The notes beneath the pieces are model-generated. The model had not been told where the DNA came from and made no database searches. It saw only the letters and a list, made by a program, of their open reading frames with translations. From positions 42,213,501-42,277,500 of the forward strand of contig NC_134368.1 of NCBI RefSeq assembly GCF_035582795.1: a DNA stretch of 64,000 nt. Direction: 5' to 3'. The DNA is from Mycteria americana (lineage: Eukaryota; Chordata; Aves; Ciconiiformes; Ciconiidae). Numbering within the stretch: position 1 is the stretch's first letter; each line of letters opens with the position of its first letter. Of this stretch, positions 25,426 through 40,000 are shown piece by piece. The position numbers and the translations under genes were made by a program.

Positions 25426-28400
25426 AAAAAACTTGAGTTTTCTTTCTATAATAAACCACTTAGTAATTTAATATAAATACTTGTCAAAGCTTGTCATACC
25501 TCACAGGTCTTGAATTGGCTCCTTCTGTAGGGTGACTATTTGAGTGAAAGATCATTCATTACTGTCGATCTGTGTTTGGGTTTTTAGTGGTGTAAGCTTA
25601 TTGGAAAAAACATCTCCTGGAAATGTGGAAGAGGCTCATGGGTTTGGAGGAGTCTCTTTCTGTCTACCAGTCCCTGCTAAATCTCAGACGCATCCAGTCA
25701 AGTTCGTGCAGGTGCATTACGATAATATTTCATTGACGAATTTCCAAAGGGGCTGGAGCCCATGCTGCCATGAGGACATATGCAGCATCTCTGCATTTTC
25801 CTGGCCAAAGGACAAATTCCCTAGTGCATTAGCAACTTTAAATAGAGATGTGGATAACATCTCTCCAGCAGTCAGAAAGGAAAGTAGCTGTTTCTGCTGT
25901 GCAGCGATGCCATATGCAGCCTCCATTTACAAGCTTCAGAGCTTGTAGGTGAAGAAATTTTCATATTTCTTCCTACACATACCTTTGATAAGTTTGGCAG
26001 CTAGTTAGTTTTTAACACTCTCATGATACATGTTATACTGAGGAAATGAGAGTTATTAATTTTTCTAAGTTTTAGACTATTTTATGCAGTTATTAAGAAA
26101 GGAAAAATTCATTCTTTTGTATAGTTTATCCAGTGTTTAAATACAGGGTTTGCTGTCAAAAGTAAAGATACCTTTTGATTCTGTGTATTAAAGGACAAAA
26201 GAAAATCAACACCAAAATAGAGATACACACTTGATCTAACAGGAGAATGTTATATAGATCATGAATTACTACATCTGACTGTAAGAAATCTACTGAATTT
26301 CTTACCAATCACTTGGAATAATATTTTCTAGGAGAATGGAAAGCTTTATTTAGTTTCTGGGGACTGCAATTTTATAATTGAATGTTATTCACAGGAAAAG
26401 AAACATGTACTTTTTTATAGCTAGTATCAACATCAGGTCTGGGCCCATAATAACAAGATCCAAAACAGAGGCAAGAACAGATAGTTCTGATGAGAAATAA
26501 TTTCTATACTCACACAGAAATGTATATGAAGATGCTACTTTTAAATTACAGCCAGAGCAGTGTTTGTTTGTGTGTATGTGTGAGTGAAGGCACTTTAAGC
26601 CTTTGCTACACTGGATTTAGGGAAAAAAAAAAACCAAAAACCCTAAGAGGATGCTATAGGATAAAAAGGCTCAGTTGAAATCAGTTGATAATTGGATGAG
26701 GAACCAGCAAATACCTTACCGTGATGAACAAGGTTTAGCAGTAAGGGTTGGTATGGAGTACTGGTTGACTGACATTATTTATTAAATAACAGACAGTGAT
26801 GAAAAACACTGTGTATAACATACAATGCAAAAGAACGACAAGGGGTGTGTGTGATATGGATTCACAGTCATGATAAGCAGCAATGAAGTATGGTGGAGTG
26901 TTTCTCAGAGTACCTCCTAGAAGCAAACTCAGGAGAGAGACCTCTAGAAACACCTAGATTACAACATGGAATATTTTCAAAGATTTTATAGTGGAAGACA
27001 TGAGCTAGTCATGTGGTTATATTAAAAACAGCAGGACTTTGACGTCAGTCAAATCCAGCTGGGTTTTGCCTTTAACCTTGAGGTGAAAGAGAGCTGTGGA
27101 AGTCTTTATTATCACTGTCAGAGAGAGCTCCAGTGGCACTGACAATTTTGTCATGTTTATTTCATGCTGAATTGTCAAAATAATTTTTTTAAGCGTTTGA
27201 GACACCAATATTTCTCTGTGAGAGTTGGACTGTGTGCATCTGTTTATCTCACTGGCACTTGGTTGTTGTAGTCAGATACCACATTTTTTGTAGTACTGTG
27301 CTTTATTGAAGGGCAGAGGCTTCTGCAAGGTAGGGTTGTCACTAAGAATATCATAAAGCTAGTTCTTTTTCAAAGGAAATAGTTATGTAAGTATTTTCAA
27401 TTTTCCCCAAAGTTCATTCAATGAACAAATAAAACTGGATTTTTAAGATTTCCAAAACTATTAAGGTATCCCATTTATACGTGTAGGCCTAGCTTTTCAA
27501 AGGTCAAGGTGATAAAAAATAATTACTATCAAAATTGGATACAAATTGTTTCCAAATTTGAGAGGCAGAAATAAAGCAAATTTTCTGCAAAGCAACATTT
27601 GAGACAAATAGGCTTCAATCAGCTGATGCTTTTGAAATAAATTTGACTGATTTTAGTAATTGTCATCTCTCCTCTCTCCTAGGTCAGCAGATTCATTTAT
27701 CTCCAATAGTTGTTCCTGACTTTCCTGAGTTGTCTTCCTACTGTGAGATGAGAATTATCTTTAGGTAATTATATCTTTCTGTCCTATAGAAAACTTCTGC
27801 TCAAATTTATGAAAGACTGCAGCAGCCACATGGACCTGGAGCTCCTTTCTATACCTGTCATAAGCTCAATTGCCATATTGTTTGTTGTGATATTATAATA
27901 GTAATAAATGGCAAACTTCAGTTGTACGTAGCCACAATAAGGTAAAATATAAAACACATACACAAGAAACTTTAAAGGAATGCTTAAAGCAAGGTGAAGC
28001 ACCAGAAGATAGGAATCACCAGAATTCAACTGCCCTGTACAAATCTTTTTTTGCCCTTTTTTTGCTTGTGCATTACTAAATAATCTTTAACTATACAGTA
28101 AGAACAAAGGTTTTCTTTACTGTATCAGCTCCCAGTCCTGGCCTCTCTACCTTTGCAGTCTACTACATACACAATCCCAGATCGGTTCTCCTTTTCATTA
28201 CAGTGAAATGTCTTCTTTTTTCTTTATGCTGCCTCAGTATGAATGTAAGGAAAACTAGTGAGGTAGTCCCTGCTTCCAGTCCCCACTCTCGGCATCACAT
28301 TGTCCCACAACAGCCTGAATTTGCAGTTCCAGGGAAACTTGTCACCCTGCCAGCTGTGGGCTGCAGCATGCTCAGCCCCAATGAAATACTCAGCAAATTA

Positions 28401-31400
28401 GCTGTTAAACGCTAAGGGGGGTCCCAGCAGATAGTGCTGCTTTGATGCTGTTGCTGGGGTGGAAGGTATTCAATGTGTTTAGCTTGGCCAAGTTTAGGTA
28501 TATCACTAGAGATCCAGTAAAAGGCACTTTCTGAACAGCAGACGGAATAATTTTCTTTCCCAAATTTTAAGGTTGTATGGGTTGCGTACAGGAGAGATTC
28601 TCAGTAACCTTTTTTCTTTTTTTTTTCTGATAGAGCAAATACTCAAAAGAGAAATATTCCACCAGAGGTAAAAAAAACAACAACAAAGAAGAATTCTGTG
28701 CAGTTAGTTTGGCAAACTCATATTGAAAACAGCATATTCTGTGATTCTACATTGAAAGTGGCATGAAAATGGAGCTACAGACAGCACAGCCTGTTCTGTT
28801 GACAATATGCACAGAGTTAGCTAGGTTTCCTACCTACTGATCTATAACTTTTGGAGAGTTTTTGTCATTTAGCCTATCATGAAGAAAGTTTTAAGTTCCC
28901 TTTGGGATGGTGTATATATATGATCCCAGCTGATGTATTTTCAGTCTTGAGGAATGCATAGCCTTCTCTGGTAGCTAAAAATACCTTTATGAAACTAGTT
29001 GCTTAAATTGTGACAGGATCATAAAAACCCCAAAAGCAAATAAAATTTACTTTGAAACAGAAGACACCCACATTAACGCTTTCTAGTTAGGTGGATACAG
29101 CAGGGTGCCTCTGAATAAAAGAGCAAACTTTTGCATCAAAAATTCAAAAGCAAAGAAATGTTCCATGTGCTGCATGCTAAGAGCTAACCTATGTGTTGCG
29201 GAAGTGCCTACAACAGGATACAACTATGAAACCTCTGGGTGAAGGAATGTTGTTCAGCACAAGTGGAGAAGGCTGCAAATATGAGAATAAATCACTCTTT
29301 CAGAGCGACAAGGCCCGGTCCCCTCACTGCAATCCTTCCAGCAGGATTTGGACTTGGGTGTCTACCACAGGCTCAAGGCTCAGGTTCCGCCTGGACTCCC
29401 CTTCAAGCCCCTTGCTCTTTGCGCACCCCTGCGCAGATGCCCTTGCATTCTTCCCCATTCCTGTCCCAGACAGAAGCCCAGACCAGCACCACCCTCAGGG
29501 TGAGGGACCTGCTCCCAGCTGCCACCCCCTCTGAAGGGAAGTAGAAATCAACTGAACTGCCTCCAAATCGCTCCCATTAGGGTTCACTGGGTTCTCTGGC
29601 TCCTGTTAATTCTTTCTTAACAAGGATGGAGTTCATACCTCTCATCAAATTTCCCAACAGTGGGGAAGTGGCAGAGCATTTTGGATTAATAGACTTCTAC
29701 ACAGAAACACTTCAGGTTAAAAACATGCCCGTTGCAGCTCAAAATTGTGCTTTCTGGTTTTGGATAATGCCAATGTACATCTGGAGCCATCTTCTTTACC
29801 ACTGGCATTAGAATCAGGCTCTGCTGCTGCACAGGTCAGAGGAATGTCGTTGTACCAACAGCAAGCAGGAGCAAGCAAAGGCTTTGGCTGCTGCTACTTA
29901 GCCATCGCAGGAGGACACAAGCTGCAGACGTACAAAACAAGCAGGTGGTGCCGTTTGTGCGGGTTCAGCTTGTCGGTATCTGGCAGCACATGACATCCTC
30001 TTCACGATGCCCACTGGAAGATGAACATAGTTGAAAGGATTTGCTGGAAACCCATGAGAGCTGATAAACCCTGCTGAAAGTCCTACATGCAGTCTGAGCC
30101 TGTCCGCTCTCTGACCAGTCCACCTTGCTACATGTAATCAGGCAGAGGTTCAGGCTGAGAGCAAAAGCCTTTCACTGGGTTCAGGCTTAATGCAGCAACA
30201 AGAGCAGAAAGAAAAAATATTCTGGCACTTGTAACAAGTGCTGATCCCTCGTTCACAATTCATAAGAATGAATCCACACTGAGACATTCAAATGGCTTGA
30301 ACTCCATCAAGGTATTTCACTGCTTAGGGGCATTTTGCCAATACTCATACCATCACTTAGTGGTTTTCCTTAATTTTCACTTGTTAAAATCCAGAAAACA
30401 GGCAAAGATTTCCAAAAGATAAAAATAGACATCAATTCTTTAGCATGAAATGCATGCATTAAAAGTGACAGGCTCCATTCAAATCCTCTGGGAATGAGGC
30501 ATGCCAAGTTTCATCTGGCACTCAACCACGCTCGCCTAGTTAGAAAAGTGGTCTCAGGGATTCCTAACCATGGTCTCAGGCATGGGTTTTGACACAAATC
30601 CGTTTGTACCACATAAATCATGGATTCATTGCTTCAAATACCAAAGTCAATTTTGAAATCTTATGTTTATAGCGGATCATCAATACTCATCAGTACTATC
30701 ACCTTTTAAAAAAAAAAAAAAAAGAGGAACTTTTAACAATATTAGAGTGAGCGCAATGGGAACAGAACACAAGAGATTTTTTTTAAGCTACAAATCTGAA
30801 GTGGAAGTGAATGTTAAATGTATGCCTCATACTAAAACTTTATGAAAAATGAAATATACAAAAATCTGGATCCTTGCCATGACACCCATTATGGTGAAGT
30901 CTGAGACTCTGACCCTTCATGTTATACTTATTGTGTTTTTGACACATTTAGTCAATTAAAATGGGTGAAGTGTAATTTGTTTTTCTTAAGTTTAATACAG
31001 CATGTCAATAGAAGCTAACCAAAATTTATAGTAGGAACACTAAAACTGCCACTTGCACTTAAACAAATGAACACAATTTATCATGGTTGAAATAAAAAGA
31101 ACATCATGTGCATTTGACTTTATACTTCACATGAGCATGTTGCCAAATATAGGAAAGCATGTTACAGCTGACACTTCCAATGGAAAAGACATTTTACTTC
31201 ACATTAAATATTGGTGTGAAAAATTTGGACCCTGTCCAATCCTAAGAAGTGTTAACGTTGGCACTTCCACTGTATACTTTTACTGTAAATTGTTGTAACA
31301 TTTATTTGACATGGAATACCCAAAGGATTGATGAGTAAAGAAAGGAAGACTTTTTATTGTGCCATGTTCCCTTTTTCAGTCATACATACTAAGCCTTTAC

Positions 31401-33146
31401 ATCTTCAGAGTTTAAACAAGTCGCCACCTGTACTCAATCGGTGAAAGTTATTTTTCATGCAACTAGAGTTTGCCTTTTTTATAAACCTATAAAAGCACAC
31501 ATTTTCCATTTTATTGGTCAGCAAAGCAATGGCTGATTTAACCATAAAACTTACAAATGTTGTTTCTTTATGGTAATCTATGTTTTTTTAACCCTTTATA
31601 ATTCCTTGGAATATAAGCCTCCTTCATGTCATTCGTTGTCAGAGACTGAGAACACAAAACAAACTGCAATATTTTTTCTTTTCATTAAAAAAGTTTACCT
31701 AACACTACTACCACTTATACTATTACCCATGGACTAGTAAAGATTTAGGAGGAACAAAGTACTGCTGCGTAAAAATTTATCCACTTCAATTAAGTACCTG
31801 CACAAGAATTCTGGGTTCGTATTATGTGAACTATAACTACATTTATCTGCAGTAATGAAGCACTGTAAAATGTCGGAAAAGTGCTGAGGGGCACTTCATA
31901 TGATTTACTGAACTGATCTCTAGGTTAAGAAAGCATGCTTAAGACAGGGGAATTTTTTTTTAATCCATATTTTTCAAATTAAGAAAATCCATACCTTTTT
32001 GAATTATAAAATCAAATGTTAGAGGCACAAACATTAAAATGATTGGGGTATTTTAACAGTCTTTTTTAAATACCTGATCCAAGACCTTGAATTTTGATCT
32101 ATTTAAATGCAACACTTTGAGTTTTCTGTATTTGATTACAATTAAGGGAGTAATGTACACACATAAGTACTGGGAAAACGGATTTTTTTCAAAGTAGACA
32201 AGCAACACAGCTGTCCTGCACCAGGCAGAAAACTCAGCAACCATGTGACTTAATTAACCAGGAGAAAGTAGCCAGCAGAGGACATGAGCTGGTGCCTAGA
32301 GGTACATCTGCTGGCACCCAGAACATCATATAATGACACCTTCAGAACATCTCTGGAGAGAAGGATAGGTTTATTATTTACAATTTTGAAGTACTGAAGG
32401 GAATATTGCTCCAGTAAATGGGAAAAAACCATTCTTTCCTTTGTGTGTGCTTCTGGCCTACAACTGACAGTATGAAAACCAAATCTAAGTTTCTGAATCC
32501 AACTCCTAAGAGAGGGATTTTGAATAGAGGATTGATGTATCATATACCCACCAAGCACACCTCCTCCTTCTCTGTCTAAAATGCAAATATGCTTTTTAGA
32601 AAAGACAAAGGAGGAAAAAACCACAGGAGGGCAGAAAGGGTTGGAGTAGAGATAAAGTAATGTTTTTGGTAGATTTCACTGTTGAATGAAGGCTAACAAT
32701 GGCATCAAGAAAAGAGTCTCAGCAAAAGCAAATTCACCTCAATCTTCTCTCAGCCATGTATGATCAAGCCGTGATGCTTCAACAGCGTGGGTACAGGCAG
32801 TGCTACATATAGTTATTCTACACGTTCTAGGGATCTCAGCAGCTGTTCTCATGGCTGACGCAAAGTAGATTGAAAGTCACTAGAAACATAGAGTCCTACC
32901 ACACTCTGATATAAAAAGAAATAAATGTGGCCCCGTACAAAGACATGTTCAGATCCAGATGAAAATTCCAAGTAATTGTACAGGCCTTTAAAAAATCATC
33001 ATTCTTGGTCTCATAGACTCATTCATTCATAACAACCCGATCACACTGCTTAGCAATAGGGAAGGCAAAGAGATTATTCCTATCTCCTATCTCATATTCA
33101 AAAAATACTTAAAAAAAACCCCACTGGCCATAAGCAGTCATGTGTT
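25426..33146. other. AT-rich non-coding stretch
   Basis: No gene, RNA or large repeat is recognised. The region 29280-29540 is richer in GC and C-rich, with overlapping open frames of about 100 codons. They have no recognisable domain. Short homopolymers occur, for example A16 at 30708-30723. Confidence 0.55.
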
Positions 33147-33325
33147 TTGGAACAGGTTTCCCAAAGAGATTGTGCAGGCTCCATCCTTGAAGGTTTTCAA
33201 GACGCAACTGGATAAACCCTGAGTAACCTGGTCTGATCTCATGGATGACCCTGCTTTCAGCAGGAGATTAGACTAGATACCTCATGACATACCCTCCAAA
33301 GACTTAACCTGTGATCACATGATTC
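33147..33325 (+). mobile_element. CR1 LINE 3'-end fragment
   Basis: The segment follows the well-known avian CR1 3' region in order: TTGGAACAGGTTTCCCAAAG, ATTGTGCAGGCTCCATCCTT, GAAGGTTTTCAAGACGCAAC, TGGATAAACCCTGAGTAACC, TGGTCTGATCTCATGGATGA, CCTGCTTTCAGCAGGAGATT and AGACTAGATACCTCATGAC. It ends near a degenerate version of the 3' terminal ATTCTATGA-type repeats (GATCACATGATTCAATTCC). It is 5'-truncated, as most CR1 copies are, and clearly less diverged than the two other CR1-like copies in this window. It is non-coding and immobile. Confidence 0.93.
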
Positions 33326-36300
33326 AATTCCTTATTTCAGCCAAGATGAGACGGCTTCAAAAATATATTTTTAAGCCAAAACAAGAAAGCAAACAGCCAG
33401 CCCTTTGATTGTTAAAGATTAATAAATTATTAAAACTTCTTGTCTGTGCTGCTCCCAACACACTGGAACCACAGTTCCCACTAGAATGCAGGTAAAGATA
33501 CAGGTGGATATTTGTATGAAAATTTTCCTATTTGCAACTAGTGTTGGGGAAAGAACAACTGCACATATTGCAGGGGCTGCCTGGCTTTTTTCAGGAAAAA
33601 AGCTATCTTTTCCTTTTGTGTGGATGTAATGTCAAACCTGGACAGAAGAAGGTTGTGTTTGTGTTACTCGCTTCTAGCTGGAGTTAATAACGAGTGTGTG
33701 GGAGGAACACTCCATTTTAAAGAAGTAGCACTACCTTTCCTCCCATGTCATGCTATCATCTTTAATGGCAACAATAATTCACTTAAGCCAGGAAGACATT
33801 TTTTCTGTTTTATTTATAGATCATTAGGAAGGTCTGTCTGCTGCATTAATGCCTGCTAAAACGGCATGCCGCTTCCCACTTTATGGCTCTATGTCAAAAC
33901 TGTCTCCGATACCTAGTTACTCACTCCACTTTGTCTGTTTTAAACAATCCATTCCTTATTGGATGAACCACACTATCACATGTCAGTTACTTGACTTCTA
34001 TAATATCCTCTATAGGTGTCAGATCTCTGGAGGACTGTACGTCCTCAACTCCCACTGAAAACAAAGGTAGATAGCACCTTACAGATCAGATGTTGTGACT
34101 TTTTGAAGAGCTGCTTAAGCTTTTCAGTTAAAACTCTACAGCTGTGCAAAATGTGGGCATTATTTTTAGCCATACATTGCATCTCTCCATTTGTGATAAT
34201 TTACTACCATGCAAACTATGTTGCTATGATATGGCTCAAGAGATAATAGCAAGGGCAAATCAGTGCAAGTATGTAAAGAACCAGGGATACAATCTAGCTT
34301 TGCTATGTTGACTTAGAGATTTGAGAATTGGATTTTTATATTCGTGGAGCCTTTCCTTCTCTGCAGTATAAATGATATTACAACAAGCCTTGTAATGTGG
34401 CTTAAGGCATTTAGTGAATCAGTTTGGCTTGATCAAATTCAGATTTTTTTAAGGTTTTTTGTGTACATACTGGAGGTTCTCCACCCAGAATAGTTGCATT
34501 TGAGATAAATACAGAAGAAAGGTAGAAAGAAAGAGAGATAGAAGAAGAATATTAAAAAGTAATTACGGAATTAACTAAAAATTATTATATGTACCAAGTG
34601 AAATGAAGAAATCTGTTTGTACAAGTACATACAAATGACACAGATGGGGCTGCTGCACATATAGGGTTGGAAGACACTAGATAAATAATTCATTGGTCTG
34701 TTTGGAGACCATAATATTTTACTGATTTTGTTAAGTTAATATAACGCACCTAAAGCTTTGCAGAGAAATAGAGACTCTCTATAAATTAAATCTGACACAT
34801 ATATATATCTCCTCTTATTGGTCATCTGTGATCTATATGAGCTAGCTTACACAAAAGTTGTCTTCACTGTAGATGTAAGACTCAAAGGTCCAGTCTGCCA
34901 TAGACTTCACTCAACACAGCCTTTCACCAAGGGTCTTTCAAAAAAAATTTTTGAAACCAAAATTATAAATATTTATTATGCTTCTACTATTTAGCTAAGA
35001 GGCTTAAAGTGTGCATGGCTTACCTGAGCAGCTGACCTGGTCACAGGCTCCAGCTGTGTGTGCTAGACACTGTACAAACATAAAACAAAACACCTGATTA
35101 CTACCTTAATCGCTAGGGTACATCAAGATCAATGCATACTACATTTAGAACAGCACTACTTTGAGTAAGAAACTGTGCCGCTTATTTGGTACTCAAGACA
35201 GTAATTCTGGGTACCATATATGAAAGATCCTGGGTCATTTTTCCAAAGGTGGAGAAATTTTGTCCCTTTGCAAACCAAAATTTTCTTTTTGTTTCTTGAA
35301 GGGTAATATTTTGCTGATTACTTGCTGCAGCCTCCTCAGACAATTACTAATACATTGGTAATGTGTGATATTTTATAGATCTTTGAAATTTTAGACCTGA
35401 CATGAATGAAAAATGCTGAAAACTACTCCAAAGCCATCCTTCAGAATCAAAAAACACAAGGACTCGGGGACCTCTCATGCTGTGCACTCTATATTCCTGA
35501 ATGGTTTTGTTGCTGTTTTTGTTCTTACAGTTAGCTTATGGACCACTTTATTCCTTATATTAAGAAGGCAAGATAAAGCTCTGATGAAAATGTGAAGCTT
35601 ACATCGAATCAGACTAAGTAAGCTCTGCCTGTTAGGCTGCAAGTGCTTGGAAAACGGTTTGAGGCTTCTCTTTTCAAGCTAGAGGATAGACCGTTACCTC
35701 CCACTTTGGACAGGAATGTCTTGGCTCCATTTTGGTGTTATATCTATTAGGTGCAGAGTGATGAGTCTATCTTACTGCTGATTCACACAGGCTGTTCCAG
35801 CGGCAACATGTGACTGTGATTCCTCTGTGGCCCAGAGGATATTTTCCATCAGTGGTAACAGATGTTACTAATTCAGAAGGCCAAAAGAAAGAATAAAATT
35901 ATATGTATACATAATACATATAAACATTTCGCTCATATTCTTTTGACCATAGGATCAATAAATGCAAGAGTTAAAACAATGAATGCTGCTGCTGTTGATA
36001 TTGTTGGAATACACCAATAGTCAGCAAGGAGTCCTACTGAATGAGGACATGCAGTAAGTTAAATTGCTGATGGAAAATAGAAAATAAATTGAGTGTGATC
36101 CTGCTTTTCTGAAGGCCACAATAGAAATGGATGGGAATCATCTGAAAGAGTATATGAGGGGATGTGTTATGGTGAGATGGTGATATATTAAATCATCTTA
36201 GTTCTCAGTATACATGGAGGGGAAAAATGGGAGCTTGTTCCTGGAAGCTGTGCTTTAAATGCAGTTCTAATTATTTGAGACAGCTCATTTAATTGCAGCT

Positions 36301-36969
36301 AATGCCTGGCCAAATTTAGGACCAAAATGAGAACAAGTTGGCTGATAGTCAATCCAAGAAAAATGGTACATTGGATAACTTATCTAACAGAAGTGGCTGG
36401 TACAAATCTTATCCCATCTCAATCTTTGACAGTAACTCTGTCATTTCATGACTGATCACACCGCATCTAAATACCATTTTTGGCTAGGCATTTATTATTG
36501 AAAATTATCTTTCTACAGTAATCATTATAATTTGTATAATCTATTGGTCCACAAATGCTAAAAGAAAAAAAATACCCTTTTGTTCAGCTCTACTTCCTAC
36601 CTTTTCCGTAATCCATCACCATTATGCACCCTTCTGCAGCTGAACTGTGTTGTCTTTGTCCTTGGTATAAATTATTTGCTCAAAAAAACCCCAGCTTAGT
36701 GCCTTTTTTTTCTTTTTTGTTTATTTCTTTTTGGTACAGCAATGAAGTCCATGTAAAAATAGACTTATATTTTTGTGGATTAATCAAAGCAAAATAGTGA
36801 TCCATTTAAGGAGAGGGAACCAATCACCTCCAGTTGATCACACGAACAGGGCCTTTGTAAATTGCTCCGGACAAGGATCATGTCTTATTCACCGGATAAA
36901 CTTTGTCATTGTATACACCTATGTTATTTCAAGAAATATGAGTTAAATAAGAAAAAAAAGGGCCATTTG
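33326..36969. other. AT-rich non-coding stretch
   Basis: Nothing is supported except an ancient repeat fragment near 34967-35110, listed separately. Confidence 0.55.
34967..35110 (-). repeat. Ancient amniote interspersed repeat (fragment 2)
   Basis: TATTTATTATGCTTCTACTA is followed by CAGCTGACCTGGTCACAGG and then by TGTGCTAGACACTGTACAAA and ACATAAAACAAAACACCTG. The last part corresponds to the 'gtgctaggcgctgtacaaacac' core of an old sauropsid repeat whose reverse is seen at 25330-25425. The borders and family name are uncertain. Confidence 0.5.
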
Positions 36970-37037
36970 GAAGCCAGCCTGAAACTCACTGAAGTCAATG
37001 AAAATATTTCCATTCACTCCAGTGTGAGCTGGATCAG
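36968..37037. repeat. Ancient palindromic (MITE-like) repeat fragment
   Basis: The stretch holds CACTGAAGTCAATG and, inverted, CATTCACTCCAGTG (12 of 14 complementary), flanked by CCAGCCTGAAA and GAGCTGGATCAG. This is the layout of a small palindromic repeat with 'actgaagtcaatgg...ccattgacttcagtgg' arms that I recall as abundant in turtles, crocodiles and birds. No coding capacity. Confidence 0.5.
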
Positions 37038-40000
37038 ATTCAAGAGGTCTTGTGAACAAAAACATCCATGATAATATAATAAAGACAGCATCATAATGTA
37101 ATCATTCAAGGGGGCCAAATTAAGATCGCACAGGTGACCTAAACTGTTGTATTTCCTCATGCTTTTGAGCACTTGATTTTGCAACTTTAACATTTTTAAC
37201 ATAGCTGTTTCGTCTGTGATACTGGCAGCGTCACATTACACTGCAATGCAAATCAGCAGATGTCAGGCTTTTAAATTTTATCTTTTTTTTTCTTTTTAAC
37301 AGGCAACAGCCTTTCCTGCAAGTCACTATATCCGCAGAGTTACTTTTTGAGCAATAAAAGCATTATAGACACATGAAGCATAGCTCTTCAAAGTCAGATA
37401 TAATTACACTTTCTATGAGGTACTTCATGGAATATTTATTTCCATTAATATTGGAATCTAAGTGCGTTGTTTATTGACAAAATGAAAGCAATGTCAAATA
37501 TAGAACTACACAGGGGAATACATTGGAATTCTGGAAATGTTCAATCTAATTCAACATTTTTGCCATACATGTATTAGGAACAATCCCAAGTGCAAAAACT
37601 AATGTCTCTGATGTAAAACTGTCTTCCAAAAGTTTGAAAGTCTGTCATCTTTCTCCATATACTCACTTCATTAAATAGTTTACAGCTTGCAAGGGGATCA
37701 CAATGTTGGAGTAACAAAATGACTGTCCTGACAGATTCAGACAATAAAACAACCAGATTGTTATATGAATGTTTTCTCAGAGACTGTTGCTGCAACACGT
37801 AATAAATACAAATATTGAAACACCTGCATGATAAACATAATACTTTTAACAGATGTTAATCCCCCCTGAATGTGACCAGTGGATTTAGATCACATAAATG
37901 CAACTTGCCCCCTTCAGGTCTCCCTGGAAAATTACCAATCACATGATTGCTTTCTGACCAACTGCTGCAATCTATGTGCATGGGTTTGCTTTTCAGCTCT
38001 GCTACTATGAGCATTTCAAAAACAATCGATACCTATAGCAATATGTGCGTGTGACACTGAAGCTCATCTGCAAGTTAGGTTGTTTGTCTGCTGTTGGCAT
38101 GAATTGGTTATGCCATTTTCAGAAAAGAGTGTTCCAGGTAAAAAACAAACCTATTTGCTCAAAATCCTGGCATTCCTCGGGCACGGCAAGTAGAGCAGAA
38201 TGTATCTTTCCAATTGGTGGGACTTAGTCTTCCGTCTCAATGCCCTCTGATCATATGCAGCTTCTGTTGACTTCAGCCAGTTTAATGGAGGTTCAGTATC
38301 TTTGAAAATTAGCTATTAACCCTACCAAACACTACTGAAGTTTTGATACCCTTAGAGGAGAAGCACACACTTAAAACCCATTGGCTTAAACTTAAGCACT
38401 TGCTTATGCACTGTGTTGGGAAAGAGCCTGAATTTACATTTGTCTTTTCATCTCCAGAATGTATTTGAATCTCTATTGGTGTAACTTAAGCTTATACAAA
38501 CGGTTCTGCACCCATATGGCCATATCAGTGTTACCAAAGATGACAGTATACATTTCCACTGTAGTGAGTGGCATTATTCAGTGTTAAGCTGTCTGATCAG
38601 TAGGGTCTGGCCTACTGACATGTGTATAACTGAAAATGAGCAATGTTGAAAGCAGAAAATAACTGACAAATGATTATTCATAGAAACAGAATGGCAAAGG
38701 AAAACTTGTAGACTTGATTTTGTGCCTCCAGTCAATAGCTGCATTAATTCAGAGAAAGTCGCCCAATGAGAAACAGAGGCAGAACAGAGGTCAGCGCAAC
38801 AGAAAAATACCAATTCATCATGGAAAGGCAAAAATTTGCTTTCAAAATTGACAGGTAAACCAAGGAAATTTAATAACACAATTGTTATAAAAATTAACAA
38901 TAGAATGTTCCATCTCGATGCACTACCTAGGGACATCTAAGTTGACAAAAATGTGGGATAAGCATAGTATTTCAAAACATAGAAAGGTTCAACTGGTGAG
39001 GAATTTCCCCAGATGGGGATGGACGTAGATCAGGAGAAACAAATGCAGCTGACTAGCAAGTATTCGAAGTGTTTGATAAATGGCTCCAGTGAATCTTCAG
39101 AGCTTCTCTTGGTGACAAAGGAAGACCAATTTATGTCTTAGATGCATGTTGGAGAAGAATAACCATCATTATCAAAAATAAAGACTCAATTTATTCAGCT
39201 TCAATTGTACTCTTGATGAAATAATTACAGAAAAAATCCTGGTTGGTTATAATAATCTAGAAAAAACACCAAGAAGATGTATTACTTGGGATATGACCGG
39301 CTACGGGGAGACAGCTGTTGAGTGCTCTAAGACAGAGATGGACCAAGGAAGTTTCAAAAATGTTCCTATTCAGAAATAAACAAATTTATTTACTTGCTTA
39401 AAGGCAAAGAGGAGGATTTTCTCACTACATCTAGTTAATTCTGCAATTAATTGCCAAAAGATGAGGACACAGCACATAGGAAAAACTTTTCTATTGATTA
39501 TGAAATGAAAAATTCAGCTGATTCTTCCACTTTTTAGGATTATTAGCTCACCATAATTAAAACAGGAGAGGATGGTATTGCATAAAAATTGTTCCAGTGG
39601 AGCCAATGTGGTCAAAAGAGTAAACACACTGTTTGGGTGGATACATAATGTGTCGGGAGAGAACATGGACTTTTCTAAGATAACAGTTATGGTATTCAGC
39701 AACTGTAATAACCTGTGCAGCAGTGTTCCCCTCATTTTTAAAGGCTATTGAAGAATTACAATGCATTCATTAACAATTCTAAGTATTGCTGTTTGCAGAA
39801 AAACTCTCATGTGAAGAGGAACTAGCAAGATTCTTTATGTCATTGAAAGATCATAGAAAGATGCTGATAAAAACATCAATAAGATCAATTAAAAAGACCT
39901 TTTGGCCTTGTCTTATATAAGATAATAATAAGAGAAGGTTCAATGAAAACAAAAAGTAGCAAAGTCAAAACTAGTGAAGGGAGGTTTTTTTTTTATTCAC

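Noticed and set aside
25544..25948. 134-codon plus-strand frame
   Set aside because: Cys/Ser-rich without a recognisable motif. The overlapping minus-strand frame is also open, and there is no supporting signal.
29193..29544. Two overlapping Pro/Ser-rich plus-strand frames of about 100 codons
   Set aside because: Two frames open together in C-rich DNA point to composition rather than coding.
39420..39460. Possible old CR1 tail (CTGCAATTAATTGCC followed by AAAAGATGAGG)
   Set aside because: Only one short resemblance to the CR1 'gaactcattgccacaagatg' word, with no ordered matches on either side.
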